Part shown: positions 1 through 13,100 of the stretch, piece by piece
How the letters are laid out: each line of letters opens with the position of its first letter
Numbering within the stretch: the first letter of the stretch is position 1
NCBI GenBank assembly: GCA_963989385.1
Contig: OZ022500.1
Coordinates: 23,450,460 to 23,514,459, forward strand
Length of the DNA stretch: 64,000 nucleotides
Origin: Ctena decussata
Taxonomy: Eukaryota; Mollusca; Bivalvia; Lucinida; Lucinidae
Direction: 5' to 3'
Position numbers and translations under genes: made by a program
The notes under the pieces: model-generated
Databases searched by the model: none
Seen by the model: the letters and a program-made list of their open reading frames with translations, nothing else
What the model was told of the DNA's origin: nothing

Positions 1-780
1 GCGCATATGTGAGAAAGCCAAGTTCTGCTTCAGGTGGGTTTCCCACGGGAGCTCCCGGTTTCGCCCAGTTCTGCTTAACGATCGGCTCGAAATAAATGAA
101 ACCCTCTTAAAAGGGCCGTAAAACCCTTAAAAAAGACTTTGTCGGGCATTGCTGTTAAGTTGTAGTGGGTTACAGATATATAAAAGCTTGATAGGTCACC
201 CATCGAAAAATGTTGGCTGTCACTAAAATGGCAAATAAAAACAAAACTAAAACAGCTTTTCCTTCAGAAAAAAATACTTAAGTTCCATTTGGAACATTCT
301 TAGGAACTTGATTCACAGCATTTTGAAAATCATTCAAATCTTAAGTGAAATTTGTCGAATGTGTGTTTCCTGAATAGGAGGTATTCTAAAATACATGCTG
401 ACATACATTTAATTGTTTAGTCCTAACGCTCGAGTGTATAATTTCTGACTGCCTCCTTCCCATTTACATCCTCTGGATCCAACCTCAATTACGGATACGT
501 CTTGAACGCAAGAATTCGCTTTCCCTGTAAAATTATCTTGAATAACTGTTCTTAATTGAAACTAAGCTTCTGTAACGAATACCTTGCTTTTTTCACCAGC
601 CTGTGATTGTTTGATGGATTGCGTTAAGTGATGATTACCCTATTTTTATGATAGGTTTTGGCACAAACCTCACAACACGATAATTACCGATGTTTACTAT
701 GATAAATTGATGCAATCCGTGCGTGCCTTGAGGTGCATTGGTACTCTAACGTTTATTTCGGTATCATTACAAGGGGAATA
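1..780. other. Stretch with no recognised gene
   Basis: AT-rich sequence with no convincing exon, RNA gene or repeat. Upstream exons of the protease (cytoplasmic tail, membrane anchor) could lie here or off the window, but I could not identify any. Confidence 0.4.
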
Positions 781-940
781 ATTCTGTAACTTCCTGTTTG
801 CCTTCCTGGACAACAAAGCCCTTCGTAAATGGGATTACTCTTAAAAGAAAAATGCTCAAAATTGCTCCTAGAGGAGCAATTTTGAGCATTTGTTCCTTTA
901 AGAGTTGACCCCTATTGAGAAGGGAGGCCAAAATAGCTAC
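781..940. repeat. Foldback repeat of the 'aagcaaacaggaagt' family
   Basis: The centre is a strong palindrome: AAAATGCTCAAAATTGCTCC is followed a few bases later by its reverse complement. The outer part carries the sequence cttcctgtttgccttcc. Related, more decayed copies lie near 1370-1500, 3345-3475, 6340-6500, 10185-10330, 54450-54580, 56290-56445, 59075-59215 and 61926-62080. Those that read in the other orientation contain agaagcaaacaggaa. The reading frame seen here on the minus strand is a product of the palindrome. Confidence 0.6.
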
Positions 941-1369
941 GATTGAGTTGCTTCCCTTTATTGAGTACCTATACAAATTTAGTTCCATATTTTCCCCAAA
1001 ATATTTAAACATTTATGTTTGTGAAAACAGTGTAGACCAAAATCACCTTATACGGTCCTTTGAAGCAAATTGATCAGATCTGCACATGTAACCAGCAGCT
1101 CATACACATATCTATGGCTGACTAAATGGGAGGAGGTGGGGGTAAATTTCGGAAATGGAAGAGGTCATTAATGGAATTTTTGAGGTGACCGAATATGTTC
1201 GGTATTTGGTATGTTATGGTTAGGTAATAGGAGATATTCTTGAAGCATCTTTTTGCGTGGATTGTTTCCATCATCGAACGTTAATTACTACAAAAGAACA
1301 CGCGAAAGAATACCTTAAGGCCAAATATTCGTTATTGTGCAAAGGTAGATCCCCAAAATTTTCCTCATT

Positions 1370-1500
1370 TTATCTAACGAGGAACAGTTGTTGCTTTCCT
1401 GGGGATCAAAGCCCAATCTAAAATGGGTTCACTCTTACAGTAATGAATTTGAAGCTAGAATTGATCCCAAATGAGAATGCGGGCAGATGATTCACAATGG
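1370..1500. repeat. Decayed copy of the 'aagcaaacaggaagt' foldback
   Basis: It carries ttgctttcctggggatcaaa and a diverged 'actctta' arm like the copy at 781-940. Only one arm is clear, so this is a weak call. Confidence 0.35.
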
Positions 1501-1584
1501 TCTTTTTCCTTTATTATGAGACATGGCGTGACAGCCCTGGAATGAACGTTTTTAAAATCAGATTGCAAACTGTCCACTAATCGC

Positions 1585-1690
1585 ACATGGCACACAACTT
1601 TGAATCAACATTGAATCAACCTTGATTCAACGTCATGACGTTGAAACAAGGTTGATTCAAGGTTGATTAATGGTTGTGTGCCTGCTGGGA
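1585..1690. repeat. Palindromic 'TTGATTCAA' repeat with GGCAC ends
   Basis: Repeated TTGAATCAAC and GTTGATTCAA motifs surround a central ACGTCATGACGT palindrome. The element ends in gtgtgcctgctggg. Relatives lie at 27478-27622, 39352-39408 and 56497-56590. Two other small palindromes, at 26925-27015 and 63536-63636, have the same ends but GACGTC-rich cores. Confidence 0.6.
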
Positions 1691-2049
1691 TGCCTATTGG
1701 TTTCTTGCGACACGCCTTTTCGAAGGCTCCCAAAGAGCTTGTTCAAAGGCTGTTGTCCGTCATCTGTCAACATTCTCAAACAGCATTGCCTTCAAGGCCG
1801 TTTGTAGGTATTGGACCTGGTATGAAAATAGCCGGTTGTGGACCTCCATTCAAATTCTATAAAATTGCATGGTTTCTATTGCTTATCGTCTGTGCAAATC
1901 GGTACAAACAGAAGTAATACGTTTCTTCTTAGTGAATTCTCAGAATAACATGATTTCTGACACACGTTATATTGCTTCAATAATATATGAAATAGTTTTA
2001 CCATGGTTTGTCCGCCTGTGCGAGGAGATAATCCACGGGCTTTAGTGGA

Positions 2050-2790
2050 GGGTTGATGTTGACCATTTTTACGACAAGGTCAAATTTGCATTCTGGTGCT
2101 TTTATTTGGGTTAAATGCTAGAACATAAGAGTTTAAGGAAACTCTGGAAGATTTTTGCGTAAAAATTGGTGTATACAGTTATCTAAATGAGTATATGAAG
2201 ATTTACGGGTACAAGAGATCAAGGTCATCCTTTGACTTTTGACCAAGGTCTCTGAAATTTCGACAATTTCACACAAGTTCTCAAAAGCCACTGGGCCAGT
2301 TGTAACCAAATTTCATATAGAGTTTCCAGGGCTTCAGCAGGAACATAAATTTCTCCAAGCAGTCCAGGTCATATGATCAACATGGGCATCAATCATGGTT
2401 TATATGGTAAAAAACTTTACAAATCTTCTTCTCCAGAACCAGTTGACCTATGGCCTTGAAACTTGGTATGGATTTGAGACCAAAGAACTACCAAGATTGT
2501 TCAAATGACGACCTTGGGTTGACCTTAACTGTTTTATGGCAAGGTCAATTTTGCTCTCTGGTGCTTTTATATGAGAAAATGCTAGAACATAAGAGTTCAT
2601 GAAACTTGTAGAAGGTTTTGGTGCTAAAATTGATAAATACAGTCAGCAAAATTAGTACAGGGACCTTTTGGGTAATAGAGGTCAAGTTTATTCTTCGACC
2701 TTTAACCAAGTTCTCTCATATGTTGACAGTTTCAACTCTCAGGTTTGTTCAAATGATGACCTCAGTTTGACCTTTGACCTTTTTACTCAG
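2050..2790. repeat. Diverged direct repeat with 'aaggtcaa' motifs
   Basis: Two copies about 470 bp apart share tctggtgcttttat followed by atgctagaacataagagtt. The first begins near 2053 and the second near 2522. Between them are several tcaaggtc / gaccttg motifs. The 124-codon frame that starts in this area is built from repeat sequence and does not look like a protein. Confidence 0.6.
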
Positions 2791-3344
2791 GTGAGCGATT
2801 CAGGGCCTCATGACACTCATGTTGTTATCGAGATGAGACTTTTGCAAAATGAATTAATGAATTTTCTAGGGGCCAAATATGGGCCTGATCATACCCAGTC
2901 CTTTCATATAAACAATCTACATGTATATGATTGGGGAACAATACATATATATCACAGACAGAAAATTGCTTATTTATTCATTTATTTATTTTTATTGAAT
3001 TATGTGTTCATTTCTTTATTTATTTTGTCAACTTTGATATAACTAAACAACATAAGCTCATTAGGACTCGTTCTTCTACAAAAATATACTGGTAAGAAAA
3101 AGTCTCACATTCATAAAAACAGCTACTTCAACATGTACACTCCAGAGAAAATAGAATACTTTAAAAACGCCTCACTAGAAATTGAAAACTGCATTTTCTT
3201 ATTTTCATCTTTAACAAACCTTCCAAAATTTAAAAGAATCATTACATGAAATATATACAAAACATACATTACAAAAAGCACACTGTAGAGGCAATAAGAC
3301 ATTTCAAATGATAATATAAAGCGTGCTCCTTTCAACGCAAATTC

Positions 3345-3475
3345 TGTCCTTTAAGAGAAAGACCCATTTATAAGAGGAAGACCTATTTAAATTCTTTCCT
3401 TTAAGAGAAGACCCATTTATAGAGGGTTTTGCCATCCAGTGAAGCAAACAGGAAGTTAAAAAAAGTCTCCTTTTG
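3345..3475. repeat. Decayed copy of the 'aagcaaacaggaagt' foldback
   Basis: It contains ctttaagagaaagaccc twice in altered form and ends with gaagcaaacaggaagtt, the hallmark of this family. Confidence 0.5.
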
Positions 3476-3787
3476 CAAAATGGCGGACATTCATGCACCA
3501 TAAGGTTAATACGGTAGAACAAAATGTTTATCCAAGAGATTCCATCTTTCAATAAAGGAAATTAAAGCCTTGACAGCTTACAAACACCAGAGAAGACAAA
3601 ATTAAATAATGTCAGATTCTTTACTAAACCATACATCTGAAAGAGATAGATGAGCTGCAACTGACGCCATAGAGAAACGATGTCAGCAAAACGTGACCAA
3701 GGGAGCAAACAAACCTTTTATATGCTTAGTCACAAAAGCAAATATACGAATAAAAAAGTTTAGATGCAGAGTTTCACGGATCATATA

Positions 3788-3830
3788 TAACACACTACTC
3801 AAAATAATTAAAGGAGTATTGTATATTATT
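3788..3830. repeat. End fragment of the CACTGCTCAAA transposon family
   Basis: The sequence acactactcaaaataattaaaggag closely resembles the terminal inverted repeat of the 615-bp element at 41478-42092. No second end was found nearby. Confidence 0.4.
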
Positions 3831-3929
3831 TCCGTTAATTTTTATATAATCAAAGCTAACAAATAGGCTAGCCAGAAATGTCTATTTGTTGACGCTGATG
3901 CCTAATATATTCATTGAAGAGTGTGATAT

Positions 3930-4375
3930 ATAGAGGATCTTACACAACTGGTCATTTCATATGAAATTTATGAAACGAGCCTTCGGGGAGTTTCATAAAT
4001 TTTATATGAAATGTCCACTCATGTAAGATTCTGTTTACCATATGAACCTTTAAAATGGGATTTTATCGCCTTCAAAATGAACATTATTTCAATAAAAAGA
4101 ACGAGAGAGGAGTCCTATAAGCAGGGAGAGGAGTCCTATGAGCATTTTGCTTTCATTTCAATCCCATTAACTCTATTTTGTGTATATCTTATGTTGCATG
4201 TCAGTGAAATTATGAAAAAAATATGTTGAAACTAACTAATAAGAAAACACATTGTTGACATGGATGTTGTCAATGATGTTACGTGTACGCGCCAAAGTGT
4301 TTTTGCACGTGTGATTATATGATTATTATGACACGACGTCATCCACTGAATAACAGCGACGTCATATGATAAAAA
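3930..4375 (+). mobile_element. MITE-like element, family A
   Basis: It starts with gaggatcttacac and then carries a foldback: tcatttcatatgaaatttatgaa is followed by its inverted copy near 4000. The body contains a 'ttgtcaatgatgttacgtgt' stretch and a tail with acgacgtcat and cgacgtcatatga. A shorter copy lies at 7189-7460 and an inverted copy at 15775-16098. Family B (13690-14062 and 51995-54420) shares the two ends but has a different core. Confidence 0.65.
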
Positions 4376-4742
4376 GTGTTATGAAAGTTATATTCACAGT
4401 GCTTATTTTAATATTTTGAGCAGAGTATTTGCACGTGTATTGCCTTATATAAGGCGGTGTCTGGCTCGACTTTTCACAAAAGTATATAAATTTGTTTATG
4501 ATAAAGATCATTATCATTGCTATAATCTTTAAATAAATTAGTTATTACGTAACTAGAGTACCCCGTATAGAGTCTCTTTTTAAATGCAAGTAAACAGAAT
4601 TCAGTTCCGCATCAATACTTGCACAGTACAGCTCCATCTCCGGATATTACATGGAGTTTCGAAAAACAAATATGGCATTTTAGCCAGCTATCAGCATACC
4701 CTTACTTTTAGCATCTGGTTAGCCCCTAGCATATATACTAGT

Positions 4743-5330
4743 CAAAAGTTCTAGCCGGCCACTTTCTTTTTATCATTTTTCTCAATGCTGTTAGCAATCT
4801 CACTGTTTAATTTACAGCCACAGTTAGATGAATATATCTGTAAACCATACCACTAAAAGATTTAGCAATATTCAGTACACTGTATCCAGGAGGCACGGAT
4901 GAATACGGGTACCCCCATTTTCAAAATTAACAAGAATTTGCATTGAGTGGTGGGGTACATTTTAACATTTTGACCCAAAGCAAACAATATCATGCATGAA
5001 GAGTGTTCATTTCTGCATAAATCTGTTTCTTCAGTCATTTGCTTAAGTAGTGAGGTGGTTTTGTTCAAGTAAATTGGGTATTTCAATACGTGATTTTTCA
5101 CAAGTTGTGACGAAATGCTCAATTTTGTGAACTTTAAAAACGGTGGTATTTGTGTTCATAGGCGCATCCTGGATGTAATGTTAAGAATTTTGTCAGAACT
5201 TTTGATGGCTAAGTTGACTGACACATCTGCCTATTTGGGGATGTCAATAGAACTGTAAGATTGTTTGGGGCATTGACGAAAATCGATAAAATGTAAGTGG
5301 CCGGTTAGAACTTTTGGCTTGTATACTTGC
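4743..5330. mobile_element. Non-autonomous element with about 28-bp inverted ends
   Basis: The left end, caaaagttctagccggccac, matches the inverse of the right end, gtggccggttagaacttttg, with one mismatch. The 590 bp between them have no convincing coding sequence. The target duplication is unclear because both flanks are rich in TATA. Confidence 0.55.
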
Positions 5331-7061
5331 TTGTAAGTTATGGCTGTAGTCAATGGTGATGTTATAATTATTATTATCATGTTCATCTAATTTACTAACT
5401 TAGTAAGGTAAAAGTACATATTAATTCTGGATCACTTCTTAGAACTAAAATTTGAAAACCTTTAGACACATTGAGCCGATATTGTACTCAATATATCATG
5501 TCAATCAACTGACACGAACAATAAAAATTAAAACGGATTCAGTGCAATATCTTGTTAAATATCAAAACCTCGGCGACATGAGCGCGACAACTCTGGTATC
5601 CAACACTTATGATTCGATTGTGCATGGTCACCAGTTATGGCATTATTGAGACTGGGTCTTGAGAAAATCTGTCTTATGGCTTACATATAGTATGACATTT
5701 ACGCGCCTAAATCTGCTGAATGCTTACGCACTATGTTTTGGACATGGGCACAAACTTTATAGACGTCCCCAAGGTCCGGAAAATTGTACAATTGAATTGT
5801 GAATTTTAATTCGACTGCGAGTATGCACACGCGCATAGGCGTTCCAGCATTTTCTCACAGCCCTGTTAAATTCTTCTACATTAAGGAATAAATCATTTAG
5901 AGAAGATGTACAGACGTTTTTATAGCCACATTTTTCCTTAAAATGTATTTCATATCATGATTGATCCGTAAACAATATCCTAATATTCAATATAGCTACC
6001 CTGACTAGATGTTTATGACCTTAATAAACAGCTTTAACGGACGTTTCCGGAAACTGAACCGTCATTGTGGCTCATTTAGAACATAAAACTTGCAATAACT
6101 GGTTTGTAGCAATAAACAGGCGTGCAAAACGTTTTAAACTGGCACTTTAGAAACCATTACGTATACAATTTAAAGACAATACTGTCTGAATATATGAGCT
6201 GCATATTCAGAAAAAATCCGTCATACGATGAATTGTATGTTTGCAAGCGAAGTCTACAAAGTCCAGTTTGTTCTTTACGTAAGGAACACACTGAACTTTG
6301 TACCATAGGCTCGCAAAGATGGATGAATAGGAACACTTTCAGGAGAAGCAAATCTTTCATTTTATTTTTTGCCACCCTGCTCAATGGGGATAACCACCTA
6401 TGAATAAGCTTGTAGGAGCCCCTGTATTAGCACATCATTTCTCGCTGAAAGGGCCTCTTCGTCAAGGAAAAGTAAACAGGAAGTTACAAAAGTTGTTTTC
6501 CGTTTTTAACAATGGCAGAAAAACATTGCGATGTACCCACATGTCCAGACAGGAAATGCATTGGTCCGTTATGGCAGTCGCGATTTGCGTTTTTAATTTT
6601 AAGATCCAGTTGTTGGCTTTAATTGGGTATGCTTTGTCGAGAAACTCATGTCTGTTAACTGGTATAATCCGATCTGCCCATGCGCACTTCGGATATGCCT
6701 TGAGATAGTTTTCTAGTAACGCGTCTCATATGGACTATTTGTCAGTGACTCTAGACTTCTTCCACCATAACTGAGCGCCTCTAGCCACTCGACCACTGCG
6801 GCTCTTCGTAAAATCTAAAACATACCAGAACATCTTACTTAAATTCCGTTGCTCTATAAGCAACAATTAACTTTAATTCTTTGAGAACTATAATGTTTAT
6901 CTCGTGCTTTCTGATATACAGGTATTCAGCTATTTGAAGTTTTTTTTTTTGTTCAAAGTGTCTAAATGTTGGGGTGGTTATCATCAATTGCCCTGTTCAA
7001 GCTCTACTGTTTTATGTCATATTTCTAAGTATGAACTCATAACATTATCTGTCTTTTGCAG
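5331..7061. other. Non-coding stretch upstream of the first visible exon
   Basis: It holds a small palindrome near 6244-6312 (tacaaagtccagtttgttc and its inverse), a foldback relic at 6340-6500 ending in aaacaggaagtta, and unremarkable AT-rich DNA. A phase-0 donor should exist somewhere upstream for the exon at 7062, but none was confirmed. Confidence 0.4.
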
Positions 7062-7129
7062 ATTGATTCTATTTTCAAAAGTAGTGAATTTAGCTCATCA
7101 TATTCTCATACAGAACTTGTAAATATTAG
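7062..7129 (+). CDS. Protease exon 1: middle of SEA domain
   Basis: The acceptor is gtcttttgcag and the donor gtgagt. It is read from phase 0 to phase 2. The peptide ([14 protein letters not shown]..., ending TELVNI) has the spacing of the SEA helix before the cleavage strand. It joins exon 2 in frame to give [11 protein letters not shown]. It is the weakest exon of the set because it is short and the exon before it is unknown. Confidence 0.6.
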
Positions 7130-10100
7130 GTGAGTTGACATTTTTAATTTTGTTATAAGTGTAAATATATTATGTGAATTATACAGAGGATCTTACACAA
7201 GTGGTCACTTTATAAGAAATTTATGAAAAGAGTCTTCGGCGAGTTTCATAAATTTCATATGAAACGACCACTAGTGTAAGATTCTATTTATCATATGACC
7301 CTTTAAACGAACGGGAGTTTATTGCCTTCAGAATTAACATTAAACCGATAAGAAAAAAAGATGTTGACACGAACGTTGTCAATGACGTTACATGTGCGCG
7401 CCAAAGCGTTATGATATGTACGCGTGTGGTCATACGAGTTTTACGAGTTAATATCAATCCTCTGTAACTTTCAGAAAACGTTGGCCACGCTATGTCTGGG
7501 ATTTTAGTAATTTTTTGTCTACATATCAAGTTTGATGCAAAACCACCATAAACGGCGTCGAAATCTTCATTTTATGTTTCGTTGCCATGGAAACGGAGAA
7601 TGTTTGTTCTGGGAAGATGGCAGAAAAAATGGAGATAAAAAACTGGGAAATTGGCAAAATTGTTTGTTATTTTCTCGTCTCTACAGAAACTTTTTGGAAA
7701 AGAAATGTTTTTAACAAAGCACTAAGTTGGCATAGCACAATGATATAAAGTTGGTGACAAAATTTCCCATAGGTTTCTTACACTAGAGGCCCGAAAAAGG
7801 GGGAAAATTGGCATTTTATCAAATTTATGAAAAATGCAATATTACACTTTTTCGGCGGAGTTTTTGGACAGTTTAACAGAAGATGTCCAGACAACGACTA
7901 GAATGGTGTAAAAGAACAATATATGTAAAAGTATAATATCAAAAAAACTGGATGGAGAAATTCAAATCAAAAGGTCAAGGTCAATGTTAAAATAGCTAAA
8001 AATTGCTATTTTAATGCCCTTTTTTCGATATTTTTTCTTATAAATATCATTTTTTATGTTTTAAAGGCGGTTTTAAGGCGCAAAGAACTATTATACATTA
8101 TAAATCTGATCATCACAGCAACACTAGTTTATCCAGGAGCAACAAGTTTTCAAGGTCAAGGTCACCAAAATCCAGAAATGTTAATAAAAAACACGTTTTA
8201 CATGAAACTTATGATCTTTTCCTCCTTCGATGAAATATGTTATTGTAGCAAACAGTCTAGATACAATTTACAGTAGCTGTGCTTCAATTTTTGACATAAT
8301 TCAGGTCGAAGGAAATTACAGTGCCAAGGTCAAGGTCACAAACATCCACGAAATTATGGCACAAATGAACTCTGTATCATGCATTATGATCATTTACAAA
8401 CTCTGATAATTCTTGATTTCATTATTAATTGGTCATGCATAAATTGCATTTAATATTATGACACATCATCTGAATCAGATTAGTGGCTTTCTGAACATCT
8501 TCTGTTAAACTAACCAAAACTTGTTCCAAAGAACCGCAAAATCCCAGTTTTTCCACATTTTGAAATTTGCCAAATTATGTCCCCTTTGAGCCCTCATTGT
8601 GGGCTAGGTGTGAGACATACTTGATTTATATTTGTTTCTGTAAACACAGTTAAGTTGGTATTATATGTTATTATATCTGTATCTGAGATCTAAGAATAAA
8701 CTATGGATGGACAGACCAGATTAATATGCTATATTTTTATTATTCTCTTCCTAAATTTTGGACTCTGTTGCTTTACTCAAACTATTTTGGTTACCATGGC
8801 AACAGGATGACGAACAGAAATTTTACTACTGTTTTTGTCGTTTAGGGGTCATTTCTGATTCATACACCAAGAATGAAAAAAAATCTGAGACGAAGCGTGC
8901 CGGACCCCTATGGCAATTTTCTGATTTTTACAGAAAATTGATATTAAGATAATTGTTGATAAAAGAATATCGAGACCATATGATATTTGTTCGAATAACA
9001 TCTTTTAACGTCACTTAGAACACATATAAGAAAGTTTAACATACGGATATATCAATTTTAAATACAGTCACTATTTGACATATGGATATAGTTTAAATTT
9101 TAAATACATTCACTTTTTGACATATGGATATAGTTTAGATAAAATAATGTTGCCTCGGATTGTTAAATTTTGGTTCAGTCGATTGCTGCACCTTATCTAT
9201 GCGGTCTGATCAATGCCATATTGATAGATTCTTACTTTAAACATATTAATTCTTTTGAAGATTGCCTTTCAAAAGTGTTTTATGTCTGTTTCAGCTCAGG
9301 AAGCGTAAAAGTTCATTTTATAATTCATTTTCATCAAGATGTACATATAAATAGGGAGACAGAAACTCGCCTTGCCGACATCCTTAAAGAAGGAATAGTC
9401 GGTAGCCTCTTTGTGATTGATCCTCACTCATTGCAACTTACACCTGTTGGTAAGTATCATTGAATTAGGGGATAACTATATTCAAAATTGTCATTTGGGG
9501 AGGTAAATCGTCGGTTTTATGGTCGGAAATTTCGTTTTACGGCGACGCGCCAGCGGAGCCGTAAAACGCAATTTGCGACCATAAAACCGACGATTTACCT
9601 CCCCAATTTACAATTTACAATACAGTTATCCCCATTCTAATGCACTTTTCATAGTTGCACCTTTATGAGTGTGCTACTTTGCAACCATAGCAAGCGCTTT
9701 CAGTAGCGTAAAACCAAAAGTCAGCCAATGAGAAGCGACGTTTTATAATGACGTCGGATTTGCGACAGTATATCGTAGAATATACTGTCGCAAATTTTTG
9801 ACGTTGTCCAATCAGACGTCGCGTTATATTTATAAGTGCATTAGAATTTCTTGTAACTGTACCAGTGCTCCAGAGAAGAAGAGGGTACAGGGATAATAAT
9901 TTAGGGATAATTCCCATATTTCTCAATAAAAACATAAATTGTGACCCATCATTGAAACTGTCTCGCCGAGACGGTTCTAATGAGAGGTCACAACTTATAT
10001 TTTTATTGAGAAGTAAGATAAATTATCTTTGAATTATCCAAATACCACGTTTTATCTGGAGCTCTGTGTACACTGAAAACATTTGTAAAAAATGCACAAA

Positions 10101-13100
10101 AACTTAACCATGAATTAGAGTTTAGGTGAACGGGTACACCACTATGTTTTAACACCAGTCTTACAAAAGGAAACAGTTTTTTTGCAAGTTCCTGTTTGCT
10201 TCCCTTGATGACGAAACCTTTCCGAAATGGAGACTACTTTTAAAAGAAAAATGCTTAAAGGGGAGCAAATACTTCTCTACTAGGAGCAACATTTTATTTA
10301 AGAGTTGACACCAATGTAGAAGGAAGACAAAATATAATCGAAGAAAACAGAGTTGCTCCTCCCAATAGTGTAGCCATTGACCATAAAGGAAACATAAAGT
10401 AATTTAGTGAATAGGCCTTTTGACGTTTCGAAGTAGTCTTTTAGCATATTGTGTATTGGCAAGGATAAGCAAAAATCAAACCGCCACAAACACTTCCAGA
10501 TTTCATTTAATTTATGCTAACCTATGCCTCAGTTAATGCTTTTAACAAGCGAAATGTTCAGTCTGAACCGTGCAAGCAACTCTTCAGTTGAATATTCATA
10601 ATTATTTTGTTATTTATAAAAATGGGTACAATGACTCGTAGAAATGCTGTCGGAACTGTATAATATTCATCACGATCATCTGATATATTTTGTGTTCTTA
10701 GTAATGTCCGAAACTGGTGGCCTCTACTGCTTTGTTAGTAATATCTCTTATCCTTAACTCTACTTAGTAATAAAACAAAGCGCATACTATGATTATTTCT
10801 TTCTTTATTAAAGAAACATGTTCTTTTATTGGCATAAAGAAGTTCCCGCAGGGGCAACAAATTAAATTATAAACAAACGAAATTAAACTATTCATAAAAT
10901 CCATATGCTATGCCATAAGCCTCCCCTATCTCTCCTGTCTCCCCATATTTTCTCCTCTCTGCAAGTCAGTTGTTTTTTTTCTCGATTTTCCATACTATAT
11001 AATGTAAGTTGCTATTCTTTTGTTACTGTCGCCATGATATCATGTTTAATTGTGACTGTTTTCTTTTCTCATATGTAACATATTGTTACCTGAGATTTAA
11101 TAATAAAAGTCTTTTGTTGTTGTTGTTATAACACAATGCATTTGTTGAAACTGTTTGGCATTTTCAATTTCTTTACAGATCCAGCTTTATCTGTGATAAC
11201 TACCTCAAAACCAGGTATGTAAGATGGTTACAGATACCCTTGATGCATCTTTATCTTTTATAAACCTCTGTTGTTTTTTTCTCAGGAATAATCAATAAAT
11301 GTTTGTTGGTTGTTAACACTCTTTATTTCCTGACGTTTCGGCCTGTACCGGCCTACTTCAGAGGAAAATGCAAACAGAATTTAACATTCCTTGTGATGGT
11401 TGATTATCAACAACGTCATAACCAAGACAGTGGACTGTACCATGATCAACAACGTCATAACCGAGATAGTCGACTGTACCATGATCAACAACGTCATAAC
11501 CGAGATAGTGGACTGAAAACCATGATCAACAACCTCATAACCAAGATAGTCGACTGTACCATGATCAACAACGTCATAACCAAGATAGTCGACTGTACCA
11601 TGATCAACAACGTCATAACCGAGATAGTGGACTGAAAACCATGATCAACAACCTCATAACCAAGATAGTGGACTAAAAACCAGGATCAACAACCTCATAA
11701 CCAAAATAATGACTGAAAACCATGATCAACAACGTCATAACCAAGATAGTGGACTGAAAACCATGATGAACAACGTCATAACCAAAATAATGGACTGAAA
11801 ACCATCACAGGGAATGTAAAGTTAAATTCTGCTTGCATTTTCCTCTGAAGAAGTTCGGTATAGGCCGAAAAGTACGGAAATAAAGAGTTGATTTTTTATG
11901 CTTTGTCTAAGTAAAGAAGGAGAATATGTCCAAGGAGTTTATAAGCTCCGACGAGTTTAGCTGTAATCAGCGTTGCTTGTTGCATAGGCTTAGTCAGCTC
12001 CTAATGCGAATTCCAGATGAAATCAGTTTTCAACAGAAATCGGTTTTGTTTTTAGTCATCATTTTTATTTATTTTGCTCTCCTCTGTTTTGGGAGACAGC
12101 ACTGTGAAGCAATGCGGATAGATTAATTCCATGTAACACATGATTATCTAAACACGTAGACATATGTACGATGCTTTTAAATTCTTTAAATTCATGGTGA
12201 TTGTTACTGTGTACTTGCAATGTTTATGGTTCGGCTGGAAATATACAGTGAGTAATGCCTTTGGTTTGCATGCAGTTTTTCCAGTGGGCAAGGCATTTAA
12301 TTACATTTCTGCTCTCTTTCCGCGTTATTGAGTATAAACGTATCCATACCAAATTTAGTGCAATAGACGCGCTTCTGTATTTAACTTCTTCAGTGTCGCT
12401 AAGCTCCAAACGTTTGAAAGAAAAGAGATGATATGCAGGTCGCGTCAGGCAACATGCATCCCTCTCCGAGCTACACTTACTGTCGCATTCCGCGAGACAC
12501 ATTAGCTGCAGACATCAGGAAAGAGACGCCTACGTATTTACTCGCGAGCGCAGGCGTCCCCCATCGAGCCTCCTCAACCCCTGTGTCCCGAGAAAGGCGA
12601 CAGACCAAGGCATCAGGAAAGAGTTGTCCGATGCAGCAAGAACCCGCATAAAGCCAAAAGAACTCAAAAGAACATAAGCCAAACTCTGCTAAGATTCATG
12701 TCACCATGACAAGTCAGTGTTAGTTTTAGAAAAAGACAAAGTCATCAGGAAAGAGTTGTCCGATGCAGCAAGACCGCATAACGCCAAAAGAACTCGAAAG
12801 AATAAAAGCCAAACTTCTCCAAGATTCATGTCACCATGACAAGTCAGTGTTAGTTTTAGAAAAATTTCGAAATTTTACTAGATATACATAAAATGGAATA
12901 AGGTACTTTAAATCAGTATTTAAGTAGTGACCCCAATGCCGGAGAACCGCAATCAACACTGAAACACTGATTAATTGGGTTGATGATATTCTCGGGGACA
13001 TATTGCCCACCAGCAGTGATATCCGCCCAGTGATTCTAATATAAACGTATTCTATTCCTAATTTAGTGCGACAGACGCGCGTTTCTGTATCTAACTTCTT

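Noticed and set aside
2668..3042. 124-codon frame as a membrane protein
   Set aside because: It is built from a diverged direct repeat and a run of TTTATT words; no splice sites or family match.
6122..6708. Overlapping frames near 6.1-6.7 kb as upstream protease exons
   Set aside because: No suitable phase-0 donor, no SEA or membrane-anchor pattern, and part is a foldback relic.
11303..11635. 110-codon frame with repeated NQRHNRDS-like units as a repeat protein
   Set aside because: It is the in-frame reading of a minisatellite with a 39-bp unit, bounded by inverted repeat arms.
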